From Nageia nagi (taxonomy: Eukaryota > Pinophyta), in assembly GCA_050084985.1 (NCBI GenBank), contig JBITNC010000001.1, forward strand, positions 4,340,001-4,404,000: 64,000 bases of DNA, read 5' to 3'. Positions 21,795 through 31,353 of the stretch are shown piece by piece. Below the pieces are notes generated by a model that was given only the letters and a program-made list of their open reading frames with translations, made no database searches and was not told the DNA's origin. The stretch's first letter is position 1. The number at the start of each line of letters is the position of its first letter. Made by a program: the position numbers and the translations under genes.

Positions 21795-22376
21795 TGTTAG
21801 GATTTAAAGAGTTCATATAACCAAGAGCATTCACAATTTAGATTGTCTTTGGCAAAGAAGAAACAACATTAAGCATACTACTGAAAATAAACATCCATAA
21901 ACATCAATCACACAAGAGAAACACAAGAGATAACGTGGTTCACCCAGTGTAGGCTACATCCACGAAGAAGCTTTCAACCCTTTTGCATTCAAATCCTCCA
22001 AGCAATACATCAGCAGCATAACCTTGCTACAACCTTCACTTTGGAGTTACAACAAAGCTCCACTACAATCTCTCTCTCAACAATTACAATCAACCTCACA
22101 AATGCTGTCAAATTACAGTCATACACACATATTCCAACTACATACATGCCTCAACTCAAGCCTCTTATTTATAGGTACAAACTAACCCAACTTAAACTCA
22201 AGTTGGATTAGGAAGGTTGTTAGGTAACCCCCAACCCTTCTACAACTGCTGAACAGGTGTCATGGCTCCTTGGCAACTGAAAATTGGTTTGAAATGAGAA
22301 AGAAACTGCCCTGCAGACCGGTTGGCTTTATAAACAAAACTATCCTTCAGATTTACTGGTCTCCATTTTTCTAACA
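21795..22376 (-). repeat. Element A 5' LTR
   Basis: 582 bases, indistinguishable by eye from the 3' LTR. It drives the minus-strand gag-pol ORF, whose likely ATG is about 80 bases beyond the LTR. Confidence 0.97.
22166..22173 (-). promoter_or_regulatory. TATA box in element A 5' LTR
   Basis: The minus strand reads TATAAATA, about 210 bases from the outer end of the LTR. That places transcription start inside the LTR, roughly 30 bases further on. Confidence 0.7.
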
Positions 22377-22381
22377 GCTTT
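22377..22381. repeat. Target-site duplication GCTTT, right copy (element A)
   Basis: Identical to 17201-17205. Element D sequence resumes here. Confidence 0.95.
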
Positions 22382-23126
22382 ATGGAGTCTTTTCCTTGTA
22401 GCTTACTTTTGACCCTTTCATCCTTCAATTTTTCTTAGAACTTTACCATTAGATAGATAATTTTTTGCATTATCATTTTGATGTGTCATAGTGTTATGTT
22501 TTATTTATATCTAACCAAGTTACATCCCTCCAAAGTTAGCCTCTTAAACTAGTCAATTTTTTCCCAGAAATCTAGCAAAGTTCAAGTGTTTGAAACTCAG
22601 AAAAACTCTAACATTTTCATTTTGGTCAATTTTTGACTTTTTTGAAGTTTTTGCAAGTTTTAGCTAGCCATAAAATGTTGAATTTTTTATTTTACAATCT
22701 AACAAAGTTATTTTTTGATTTTTCTAGAGTTCTAACAAGTCCTAGCTTTCTTGAAACTTTGATATTTTCATTTGCACTAACTCCACACTCTAGATCTGCT
22801 TGTTGATGTCATCATCCCCTAGACTACAAACACTTGAGTGTTTTGCATTTTGAATAGGTAATTTTTACCCTAGGACATGTGTTAAGGACCAAAATGGTAT
22901 GGAATTTGACTTCAGAGGTCCAAAATTTACATGTTTTATCTTCATTTTATACTCCAAAACTTGCATTGCTAACTCAACTCCTCTAAAATGCAAAATTTAC
23001 TCTAGAATGGTGTTTTTGACTCTAGAATGCATGTGTAAGGCCTAGAATGGTCTGAATTTGGTTCAAAATTTTAAATTGATGCTCTAGAAGATTCAAAGCT
23101 CTTATCTTGAGCCTACAAAACATTCA
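22382..23126 (+). repeat. Element D 3' LTR, right part
   Basis: Continues the D LTR beyond element A and aligns with the second half of 14193-15572 (CTCTTAAACTAGTCAATTTT, TTCAAAGCTCTTATCTTGAGCC). It ends ACATTCA, a better terminus than the ATTTA of the first copy. Confidence 0.75.
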
Positions 23127-23128
23127 AT

Positions 23129-23175
23129 TGGTATTAGAGCATTATGTTGGATGAGTTCATAATAGATGCCTACCT
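23129..23175 (+). other. Second PBS-like site after the D 3' LTR
   Basis: TGGTATTAGAGC (23129-23140) stands two bases after the LTR end, followed by ATTATG...TGAGTTCAT as after the first LTR. A 3' LTR should not be followed by internal sequence, so another, truncated unit probably continues here (a tandem LTR-internal arrangement). Confidence 0.55.
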
Positions 23176-24608
23176 TTGTAAGAATAATAAAATTGAATCT
23201 TAAAATGACATTATGCTTGCAAAGGAAGTAAAGGTAAACAAGAGAAAATTTTGATACTTCCTAGTTTAGCTATATGGGTCATCAAGGATTTGATGATGTA
23301 TATTACCCCCTCTTTGCTTTGGTTGTGAGATGTAATGGCTTGCATGTACTAGAATCAACCAAGAGCAAAGAATGAACCTGAGAATGAGAGGCAAGCACTT
23401 TCAAGCACATATATGGTTGTTAACTCATAAAAGATATAGAATTGATTAGTAAGAGTGAATATCATAGCATTTCGTCAAATGATATAAGAATAATGGAGCA
23501 AAGATGAAATAACTATAATATGCATACATCATCTTGAGAACACTAAATACATAAATACTCAATTTTTCATTCTTAGATGCTTACATAAGAGAATCATGAT
23601 AAAATATGTGTCCACATCATCATGGGTACATGCTCCATTCCTAGATGGAACACATGTAAATAGAACCATATATATTGGCATCATCATGAGGTACATGCCC
23701 CATTCCTAGATGCAACATATGAATAAGAAAAAGCAATATGGTGACAGTTAGTTGAGACCCAATCGATAAAGGTGACTCAAAGACATGGTTGGTTTGAATA
23801 TTTCCCAACCATGTTATGTGATATATCATTCATTGTCATGAGTTACACACCCCATTCTTAGATATTGACATGAGATGTAGTCATTTTCGTGAGGTACATA
23901 CCCCATTATTAGATTTGATTAAGAGCGATGGTTAGTTGAGACCCAACCAACAAAGGTGACTCAATGATGATTGGTTTGAATATCTTAAAATCATTCAAAT
24001 GATTAAAAAAATGTATAGATAAGGTTAGGAATACTCCATGTGACTTACCTACTATGCTATTGTGCTATGATTTAGCTCGATTAATGCCTTTGTAGCTTAG
24101 CATTCATGCTAGCTTCAATGCACAAGCTAGTGAATTCATAACATATACATATGTTGTGGGAGTTGCAACCTAAAACATGGTATTTAATTATGGAAAAATA
24201 TATTTTCATACATGATATATTCTGATAGAGTTCTTGATTTTTTGATCAATAGGTTGGACCCAAGAACGAACATGCGGGGAATGCATCATTCTTTTCTTGA
24301 ATGTTCATTTGTGCCTGTAAATACTTGTTTCCCAAAATACATTAGTATTATATTGATTTTTAGATGACTTACATTTGGAAGATTTATGATTTTTTGACTA
24401 AGATCTTAAATGTTTAGGAATGATAGTGTGGGTGCTAGTAGCCAATGTGGGCATTGAGATAAGCACAGATGTGAGGATCCATTGTAATTTTAGGTGTGAA
24501 ACCTTTTAACACTTCGATTGAATGATTTAAGAGGTAGGAAAAATATGTTTTTGGGGTATGATAGGAAATATATGGTCATAAATTAACACTTTCCCCATCT
24601 AATATGTC
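23176..24608. other. Anonymous DNA with a diverged local duplication
   Basis: No gene is recognised. Sequence around 23615-23830 recurs at about 23835-23985. 'CATTCCTAGAT'-like blocks occur at least three times, and 'GTTAGTTGAGACCCAA...AAAGGTGACTCAA...GGTTTGAATAT' occurs at about 23748 and 23930. Confidence 0.6.
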
Positions 24609-24613
24609 CTAAT
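24609..24613. repeat. Target-site duplication CTAAT, left copy (element B)
   Basis: CTAAT precedes the left LTR and recurs at 30644-30648 after the right LTR. Confidence 0.85.
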
Positions 24614-24802
24614 TATTGGAGAGAAGCCATAATAGTATTCCATTAATGTGAAGAAGTTTAAATACAAGTATACTTGAGAGTTACATTCTCATGAAATAAC
24701 GATATGCCCAAAACCCTAAATGTTAAAGTAAGATAAAATAATACTTAGTGTATTATTTACCTTACATTATTTAGATACATAATGAAATTATTTATTCTAA
24801 TA
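24614..24802 (-). repeat. Element B 3' LTR
   Basis: Starts TATTGGAGAGAAG and ends TTATTCTAATA on the plus strand. It aligns with 30438-30643 with several substitutions and a 17-base length difference. Confidence 0.9.
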
Positions 24803-24810
24803 CCCCCCCC
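24803..24810 (-). other. Element B polypurine tract
   Basis: Eight consecutive G on the minus strand directly 5' of the 3' LTR. Confidence 0.75.
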
Positions 24811-25129
24811 ATAATACATTAGGTCTTTAAAGGACATGAGAGGAAGCTCTATAAGTATTCAAACTTTCCACTATCAAGAGATTTAGTGAAGACATATGTA
24901 ATTTGCTCTTTCAAGAAAATGTACTAGAGCTAAATGTTATGTAGTGAAACATGATCCTGAATTAAGTGCACTGGTATCTCAATGTATTTGGTGCACTCAT
25001 GAAAGTAAGGATTTCATACTAGTTTCAATACACCTTGATTGTCAGAATGCAAAACTATGGCTTGTTTATGTGAAATTCCAATGTCTATATAAATATGATG
25101 TAACCATACTAATTCACAAATAACATCTC

Positions 25130-25367
25130 CTATAGCACACTATTATGACTCTATAGTAGATCTAGATCTGATGCTTTATTTCTTGCCACCCCATGAAATC
25201 GATCTAGATCCAAGGAAGAACACATATCCTATCATCGATCTTTTATCATCCAAGGATCCTCCATAGTTTGCATCTATGTATCTAGATAAGATGAACTTAT
25301 CATTCTTCTTGTACTCCAATCCATAACTATCAATGCCATAGATGTATCTCAAAACATGCTTTACCAT
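25130..25367 (-). pseudogene. Element B RNase H, decayed
   Basis: LEYKKNDKFILSRYIDANYGG...DDKRSMIGYVFFLGSRSISW is the copia RNase H start (Y.DAD..gd.d.RrS.sGy.f.l....isW), with the first catalytic Asp in 'YIDANY'. The rest of the domain, including the STTEAEY block, lies in decayed sequence towards 25130 (IAL/'AIGDVICELVW' type) with stops. Not functional. Confidence 0.8.
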
Positions 25368-25370
25368 GGT

Positions 25371-26400
25371 CTAGTGGGCCTCCTTTGTTTCATGCATATA
25401 TTTTGAAAGATAGTTGACGACATAGAAAATATCCAACTTAATGTATGGTAGGTAAATTAACCCTTCAATCAACTGATGGTAGAGAGTTGCATATATCGAT
25501 GGAAAATAATCATGATGTGATAAATGTAAACTAGGTTCAATTGGCATGGAAATCAGATCGCATTCTATCATCTTAAATTTTTCCAATAAGTTCTTGGTGT
25601 ACTTCATCTATGAAATAAATATTTGATCTTGCATCTACCAAACCTCCAATCTAAGGCAATAGTGAAGTAAACCAATGTTGATCATATAAAATGATATTTT
25701 GAGGTCATATTTACAATATGTGATCAACTCCTTAGTGCTTCTTGTGATAACCAAGTTATTGATATAAACTACAACTATGAAACTCTACCCCCATGTTGTT
25801 GAAGGTAGAGGTTAGGATCATATAGATTCCTATTGAAGTCATGTTGTAATAGATGGAAATCAATTTTCATATACTAGGCTTGTGGAGCCTGTTTCAATTC
25901 ATACAAAGATTTGATCAATACACACATTTTTATTTTTTCTAGATCAATTACAAATCCTTTAGGTTGCATGAAGACTTCTTCCTCTAAGTCTCCATTTAGG
26001 AAGGCACTTTTCACATCCATTTGATGGAATTTTTAGCCAACTTAAGCTACCATTGCAAAAGCAAGTATGATGGTCTTGATCTTGGTTATGGGAGAAAAGT
26101 ATCCTCATAGTTGATACCTTCCTATTGAGCATATCCTTTGGCACAAGTTAGGCCTTGTGCTTATCAAGTGTACCATCAAATTTGTACTTGGCTTTGAACA
26201 CCCATTTGCATCTAATGGAATTCTTCCTAAGTGGAAGATCTATCAACTTCCATATGCCATTTTTTTATCAGTGCATCATATTTAGCTTGCATGGATGACT
26301 TCCAATGTGGTAGCTCAATAGCTTCATGAATCATATTAGGTTTATATGTATTCACATCTATGCTCATCAATACCAAATTCACTTCCTCACAAGCCATGCT
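25371..26400 (-). pseudogene. Element B reverse transcriptase, active site lost
   Basis: RT blocks are spread over at least three frames: LDKHKA..CAKGYAQ-type sequence near 26130, an [16 protein letters not shown]-like block near 25960-26010, VVVYINNLVIT at about 25750-25775, and the connection region LLEKFKMIECD...PSLHLS at 25371-25607. The catalytic YVDD box reads Tyr-Ile-Asn-Asn (25755-25766): both metal-binding aspartates are asparagine, consistent with G-to-A decay of methylated DNA. Confidence 0.8.
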
Positions 26401-27480
26401 TTATGTCCTTGTTTTGGAACTAGAAGTGTTTGGTGGAGCACTCAAGTTTGAATTCTGTATTATCTTTTGGTACCACTTAGATCTTTGAGATGGAAAATTC
26501 ATAGTTAGAGATTCTCTCTTATAATCCAAATTGTCATAATTGATCATAGGTCCATTATTAGGTTCAACTACCTTTGTAGGTGGACTAGTTGAAGATTCAC
26601 CAGTCTCATCAAAGATTACATCTCTACTAATATAATATTTCAAGTAGTAGGATCTATGAATCTATAGGATTTGGATTCACTATTGTACCTGAGAAGAATG
26701 CATCTCTTTTATTTTTCATCAATCTTCTTCCTTCGTTCCTTAAGAATGTGCATGTAGATAGTACAATAAAACAATCAAAGATGTGAGATATTGGGTCGCT
26801 CTCTTGACCATGCTTCTTCAGGTATATCCTGTCAAGAGCTTTTATGGGTACCCTATTCAATGAATATATGGTAGTATTCATTACTTCAACCCAAAATATT
26901 CTTTCCATTTTTGCATCTTTCAACATGCTTCTTGCCATTTCCATAATGGTTCAATTTTGTCTTTAACAAACTACATTTTACTATGGTGTGTAGGATGTGA
27001 TCAACTGTCATCAAATTCCATGCTGCTTCAAGAATTCAGAAAAATCATTTGATAAGTATTCTCCCCCTTGATCTAAGTGGAGAACATGGATGTGATGAGA
27101 AGTTTGTTTCTCCATAATTACCTTGAATTCCTTGAAGTAGAAAAATGTATGATCCTTTTTCTTCAAGAAATACACCCATATTTTTCTAGAGTAGTCATAA
27201 AAAATAATAGGAAGTATCTGATGCCATAAACACTAGTCTGAATTGGTCCACATAGATCAGTATGGATCACATCAAGAGGTACTTTAGCATGATGTGTGCT
27301 ATCATTAAATGGGATTCTATGCAGTTTTCTTGCTATGCAAGTGGAACAAACATTGGTAGGAGAAGTAAAAGATGGAATACCATGTACCATATCCTCCTTT
27401 TGCATAATAATTAGGTAGTTTGGATCATGTGTCTAGATATACAATGCTAAAGAGTGGTGACATCTGCAATATGAACATTG
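26401..27480 (-). pseudogene. Element B integrase and integrase-RT linker, decayed
   Basis: Remains of the pre-integrase zinc region (VCSTCIARKLHRIPF, 27300-27370) are followed by PLDVIHTDLCGPIQT (first catalytic Asp), DQGGEYLSNDF near 27060 (second Asp block), MEMARSMLKDAKM..IFWVEVMNTTIYSLNR at 26840-26944 (after the catalytic Glu) and the variable linker with DVIFDETGE at 26401-26643. Frameshifts separate the parts. In copia elements this protein integrates the cDNA. Confidence 0.8.
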
Positions 27481-27990
27481 AGTGCTTGATTGTTGAAACT
27501 ACAACATCAAGCAAAAACATTCTCCCAACTCTATTTGCTTTTGTTACTATTCAACTTCATTTAGACTTTTCATGAATGAAGCATACCTTTTATCCTTTTA
27601 CAATATCAAACTCCACCTTTAAATTGTTATCCAACATTTGAATAACTGATAGGAGGTTCTTTGTGAGCCTTGGCACATACAAGACCTTTTTTATCTAAGA
27701 ATTGTTCTTTCTAAGTCAAACATGAATGTCACCCTTGCCTTCTATATAATGGGATGTGTCATCGCCTAATCAAACTTTACTAGGATTTGCATTATCATCC
27801 AAAGAAGAAAACCAATCCTTTCACTTAGTCATGTGTTTGGAAGCATCAAAATCAACATACCAAGTGGAGGAGACTAAAGGGTTCTCTTGATGAACAAAAG
27901 TAAGATTGCCAAAATCTTCAGTGACTTGATCAACATCATTTACAACATTTCCCTATTATTTTCTTTGTTGTGGTCATCTTTGTTTCCACT
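27481..27990 (-). pseudogene. Element B protease, active-site motif changed
   Basis: The protease signature following STWYV reads Asp-Phe-Asp-Ala (27842-27853) where active copia elements have Asp-Ser-Gly-Ala, followed by SKHMT. Downstream sequence is interrupted by stops. Confidence 0.7.
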
Positions 27991-27999
27991 CCCCCTGAT

Positions 28000-28794
28000 T
28001 TGAGGGTTTTGACCTTTTTATTTTGGATTCTTATTTCGCAAAGAGCCTTGAGAAAAATAGTTGTACTAGCAATCCTGCAATTGATACCCTTTCTTGCCAT
28101 AAATCATGCATTTTTTATTCTACTTGTCATTTGATTGCAAGGGATTTTTGCCTTTATCTTTTTACTAGAAGGGTTTCTTACCTCATTGATTTGGCATCAT
28201 AGCTTGCTCCTATTCATTCAAATTTGCATGGAAGGCTTTCTCTTGCTACAACGTATTCATCAACTTCTCAAAAGTTAGTTTTTGATCCAAAATGTTCAAG
28301 GTCATGACAAAGGCATGAAACTTCTCTAGTAGTGCTCTCAGAACAATAGGCACCAAGGATATGCCTTCTATCTTCTTTCCTAGTACTTGTAGGTAGGTTC
28401 AAAGTTCCAAAATATGATAAAGGAAAGACTCCATGGTCTCTCGACTCTTCAGCTGAAGATTGTGTAACTAGCCTTGCAAATGTAGAATCTGATTCTGATA
28501 CTCATAGACTTGTAACTTTGTCCATGCATCATCTACTTTTCTGCAATCATGAATATGAGGTTGGATATTAATTGATATGCCAAGTAAGATGATCATTAAT
28601 GCTTTGTTTTTGTGTTGATCAACTTTTGTTTGGTCTTCACCAGTAGTTTGTGGGCAGGTTTCATTGCTGCTAACAATTCCCCATAAATCTTTCAAGCAAA
28701 AAATTACCTGAATCTTTATCTTTCAAGCGGTATAATTGTCCCCTTTCAACACTTGGGAGTTAGGGAGTAGGATTTTGGGGGAGGTCTAGGCCAT
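28000..28794 (-). pseudogene. Element B gag, decayed
   Basis: The start codon is at 28794-28792, followed at the third codon by a stop (M-A-stop-TSPK) and then LKGDNY..., CLKDLWGIVSSNET and KVDDAWTKLQVYEYQNQILHLQG, the typical copia UBN2-type gag. A knuckle-like CMIYGKKGYQLQDC lies at 28069-28110, with Tyr replacing the second Cys and the His. It is a dead capsid gene. Confidence 0.85.
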
Positions 28795-30425
28795 GTTTAT
28801 TTGGAAATCAATAGTCTTCAATCATGGTTTGCAAAAAATACTCACTTTGGAGTGTGCAAATTTTTTTTCATCTCCTTTCTTCAAGTTTGCCTTCAAAAGT
28901 TGTTTTAATCTCCTCCAAGGTAATAATTAATTGAGATGGTTCAAAAATAATTATTCAATATATTTACATTTTGATCATATATAAATGTGATTTTGCACAT
29001 GTCAAAATAAAATTTTTAAGTTGTGTGGAGGAGTTTTGAATTAATGATCTCTTCTTCACAATTGTGATGCTTTGCCAAAACACCAATAACTCTTCCTTAT
29101 TTTTAAAACAGCTTGCAATTATTTTGTTTGATTCCAAGTTTAGTTTCCTCCTTTAAAAATGAATTATGTTATCCTTTGGCAAATAAATGAAGTTTTCTAG
29201 TTAAAATGTTCTCAACTTTTTTTAAATTGGTTGGGTGCCTTCTTTTATTAATTTATTGGGCCGATGATTGAAATATCTCCTTTCAAATATTATTCAGGGA
29301 AAATATTTAATATGCTGGGAAAATTTTAATTTGGTTTTCCAATGAATGACGATTGAATTTATTTGCTGGTAGAATCCAAATATTAAAATGTTTTAATCCC
29401 CTGAATTTATTCCTCCAATATATTTTGTTGGTGTGCTTCAAATATGGCTGGCACACAAAATATAAATTGTGAGATTTTGAATAAAACTTCAGGAAACCTG
29501 TGCGCGAGAAGAGAGTAGTGCGTGTGGTTTCTAGTAGGATGTGCAATGCCAGTTGGAGTAAGCAACTCATATTTGTTTACTATACATACTACAATCTATG
29601 CTGGAACTTGTATTTCCTAGAGGAGGTGTTGCGCATGCTGGACGCCTGCACTGGATGGTACACTGGAGATTGGTGGTATTTGCAGACTGCAGGCATGGTA
29701 GCAAGTGCTAGGCAGGAGGAGGTATATGATGTTTGGTGTACAATGAGGGGATTTTAGGGGCTACAAAAGTCTGGGATTGCAACGACTGGGAGTGAGCTTG
29801 CATGTAATGCATTTTGTGCTTAATACAAACCAGATACGCGCTTCTATATATGCTTTGCAGCAAGGCCACACATGATCAAACTCGTTCAGGGCTATGGATG
29901 CATTTTTGGAAGTGGAGAGATCTGAGAGGAATTTTTTGTTTAATGGCATTTGAAGTTACAGCTTGGAGACTGCGCATGGGAAGTTTAGTTGCTGGTTGGG
30001 CAACGAGGAGGCCGCGCGGGGTGACTGGGTTTATTTTCTTTGCTGGGCAAGACTTCACGGTGCTAGCTTACACATTTTGCTTCAAATACTCTTTAAAACT
30101 CTAGATTTCTCTCTTCTCACTTTTTCTCTTACAGCATATTGCTCTTTCAACTTTAGTGTGACTTTGTAGATTATTTTCAGTAAAGCAAGCTGGTCTGCAA
30201 ATTTATCAACTTCAATGTTTCGCTAGGTAGAGTGGGTGGATTTGCTGGGCAAATCTCTTTACACCACACTCTCTCAAGATTTCAATGCGATAACCATCCT
30301 AGAGGGTAGGTTTGATGTAAGAAAACAAGAGTCTCTAATTCCATTGTTTTTCCATCTCTAATCATCTCAAGGGAAGATAAAGTAAGAGAATTAACTCATA
30401 GAAAAATAAGGATCTCCACCATGGA
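28795..30425 (-). other. Element B leader, unusually long and G+C-richer in 29470-30060
   Basis: About 1.6 kb lie between PBS and gag, where copia elements usually have under 200-300 bases. The part 29470-30060 is visibly richer in G+C and CpG (CGCGAGAAG, GCCGCGCGGGG) than the rest of the window. It holds overlapping short ORFs on both strands (plus 29500-29757 and 29814-30104; minus 29761-29949 and 29876-30058), none recognisable. A TATATA-like box reads on the minus strand near 29846-29852 (GCATATATAGAAGCGCG). It may be a captured host fragment. Confidence 0.55.
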
Positions 30426-30437
30426 GCTCTAATACCA
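30426..30437 (-). other. Element B primer-binding site
   Basis: The minus strand reads TGGTATTAGAGC, one base from the initiator-Met complement, directly abutting the 5' LTR. Confidence 0.85.
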
Positions 30438-30643
30438 TATTGGAGAGAAGCTAGAATAGTATTCTATTAATGTGAAGAGGTTTAAATACAAGTATAATGA
30501 TGAGCTACATTCTTGTGAAATAATGGTATGCCCAAAACCCTAAATGTTAAATTAAGATGAAACAATAGTAAATAATATTTAGCGTATTATTTACGTTACA
30601 TTATTTAGATACCTAATGAACTAATATATTATTTATTCTAATA
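30438..30643 (-). repeat. Element B 5' LTR
   Basis: 206 bases, aligned with 24614-24802. Shared blocks include GCCCAAAACCCTAAATGTTAAA, with small indels. Confidence 0.9.
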
Positions 30644-30648
30644 CTAAT
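30644..30648. repeat. Target-site duplication CTAAT, right copy (element B)
   Basis: Matches 24609-24613. Confidence 0.85.
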
Positions 30649-31353
30649 TTGATGTTAAATAGGCTAGATAGTGACTTATTTATCACTTTCACTATTTGTG
30701 ATTTGAGCTCTGGTCTAGGAAGAGATGAGTGAGCTAGCATAGTTGACTTGGAACCTTGTGGGTGATTAGCATTATGAGGTAAGTGATGGAGTTTACTAAT
30801 TATATCAATTTGGTCTAGTTTCACGAGTTTTTCTTGAGGTTTGAATCAATTTGACATTTTAGGATGAAGATTACAGAGAAAGAGAATCATAGGGACTATC
30901 TATTATGACCCAATAGAGTTTCTATGCATGTGTAGGTGTTTTAGACTTTTATAGTGCTTTATTTCATGAAATTTGCATGGAAAATGAGGTAACTAAGCAA
31001 AATCATGGGGTATCTTAGGCTAGGATTTTTGGAAGCTAGGGCTTGGTCATTTTTACTTGTAGAGTAGGCCTTTAGGATGTTAGACCATCTTTTTAGGAAA
31101 TCAAAAGGGAAAAGAGAGTTTTCCCACAAATTTTGCAAGAATTGGGCTCAAAATCCTAATGTAGGCATTAACATTAGTGTAGGCACTAGCACGATAGAGG
31201 GGATTTTATAGGGAAATTTGTATAACCAATTATGGTATTACTTAGTGTGTGTTAAAAATACATGAATAAAATTTTTGTGCATTTACTTTATTGAAAATTG
31301 CTTTGAAACTAATGCATACCTTGTCTTTTTATGCTTGTAGTGTCGTCGATTTC
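30649..31353. other. Region upstream of the PMD-like ORF
   Basis: No gene recognised. A pyrimidine-rich stretch ending ATGCTTGTAG (31332-31341) just before the PMD-like frame resembles a splice acceptor. 'ATGTAGGCATTAACATTAG / TGTAGGCACTAGCA' (31160-31190) resembles a block in the C-family LTR (near 37650). Confidence 0.4.

Larger units (their letters stand above)
17206..22376 (-). mobile_element. Element A: complete, young Tnt1-like Ty1/copia retrotransposon
   Basis: The element is 5171 bases long with two 582-base LTRs that I could not distinguish base by base. It has an initiator-Met PBS (21781-21792), a polypurine tract (17788-17800), one uninterrupted gag-pol ORF and a perfect 5-bp target duplication. 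Domain order (protease, integrase, RT, RNase H), element length and sequence style place it near tobacco Tnt1 (Tork lineage). Everything an autonomous copy needs is present. Identical LTRs imply a recent insertion. It sits in the 3' LTR of element D, in the opposite orientation. Confidence 0.97.
14193..23126 (+). mobile_element. Element D: non-autonomous LTR retrotransposon (LARD-like), interrupted by element A
   Basis: Two long direct repeats, 14193-15572 and 16460-17205 plus 22382-23126, flank a non-coding interior of about 890 bases. An initiator-Met type PBS follows the first repeat and a purine tract (AAGGGGGAAA, 16448-16457) precedes the second. These are the marks of an LTR element read on the plus strand. 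There is no gag or pol, so it would depend on proteins from a partner. The LTRs differ visibly along their length, so the insertion is old. The copia element A lies inside the 3' LTR with a GCTTT duplication. Confidence 0.8.
24614..30643 (-). mobile_element. Element B: old Ty1/copia retrotransposon with short TA...TA LTRs
   Basis: LTRs of 189 (24614-24802) and 206 bases (30438-30643), a poly-purine G8 tract, a near-perfect initiator-Met PBS and a CTAAT duplication bracket 6030 bases. Within them gag, protease, integrase, RT and RNase H follow in copia order on the minus strand. The LTRs differ at many positions, and the coding region is full of stops, so the insertion is old. The LTR ends read TATTAG...CCAATA on the minus strand instead of TG...CA. 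A long leader (28795-30425) separates the PBS from gag. Confidence 0.93.

Noticed and set aside
29500-30169. Short ORFs on both strands in the B leader as host genes
   Set aside because: They overlap on both strands and show no recognisable domain. G+C-richer DNA gives more chance ORFs. Kept only as a compositional finding.
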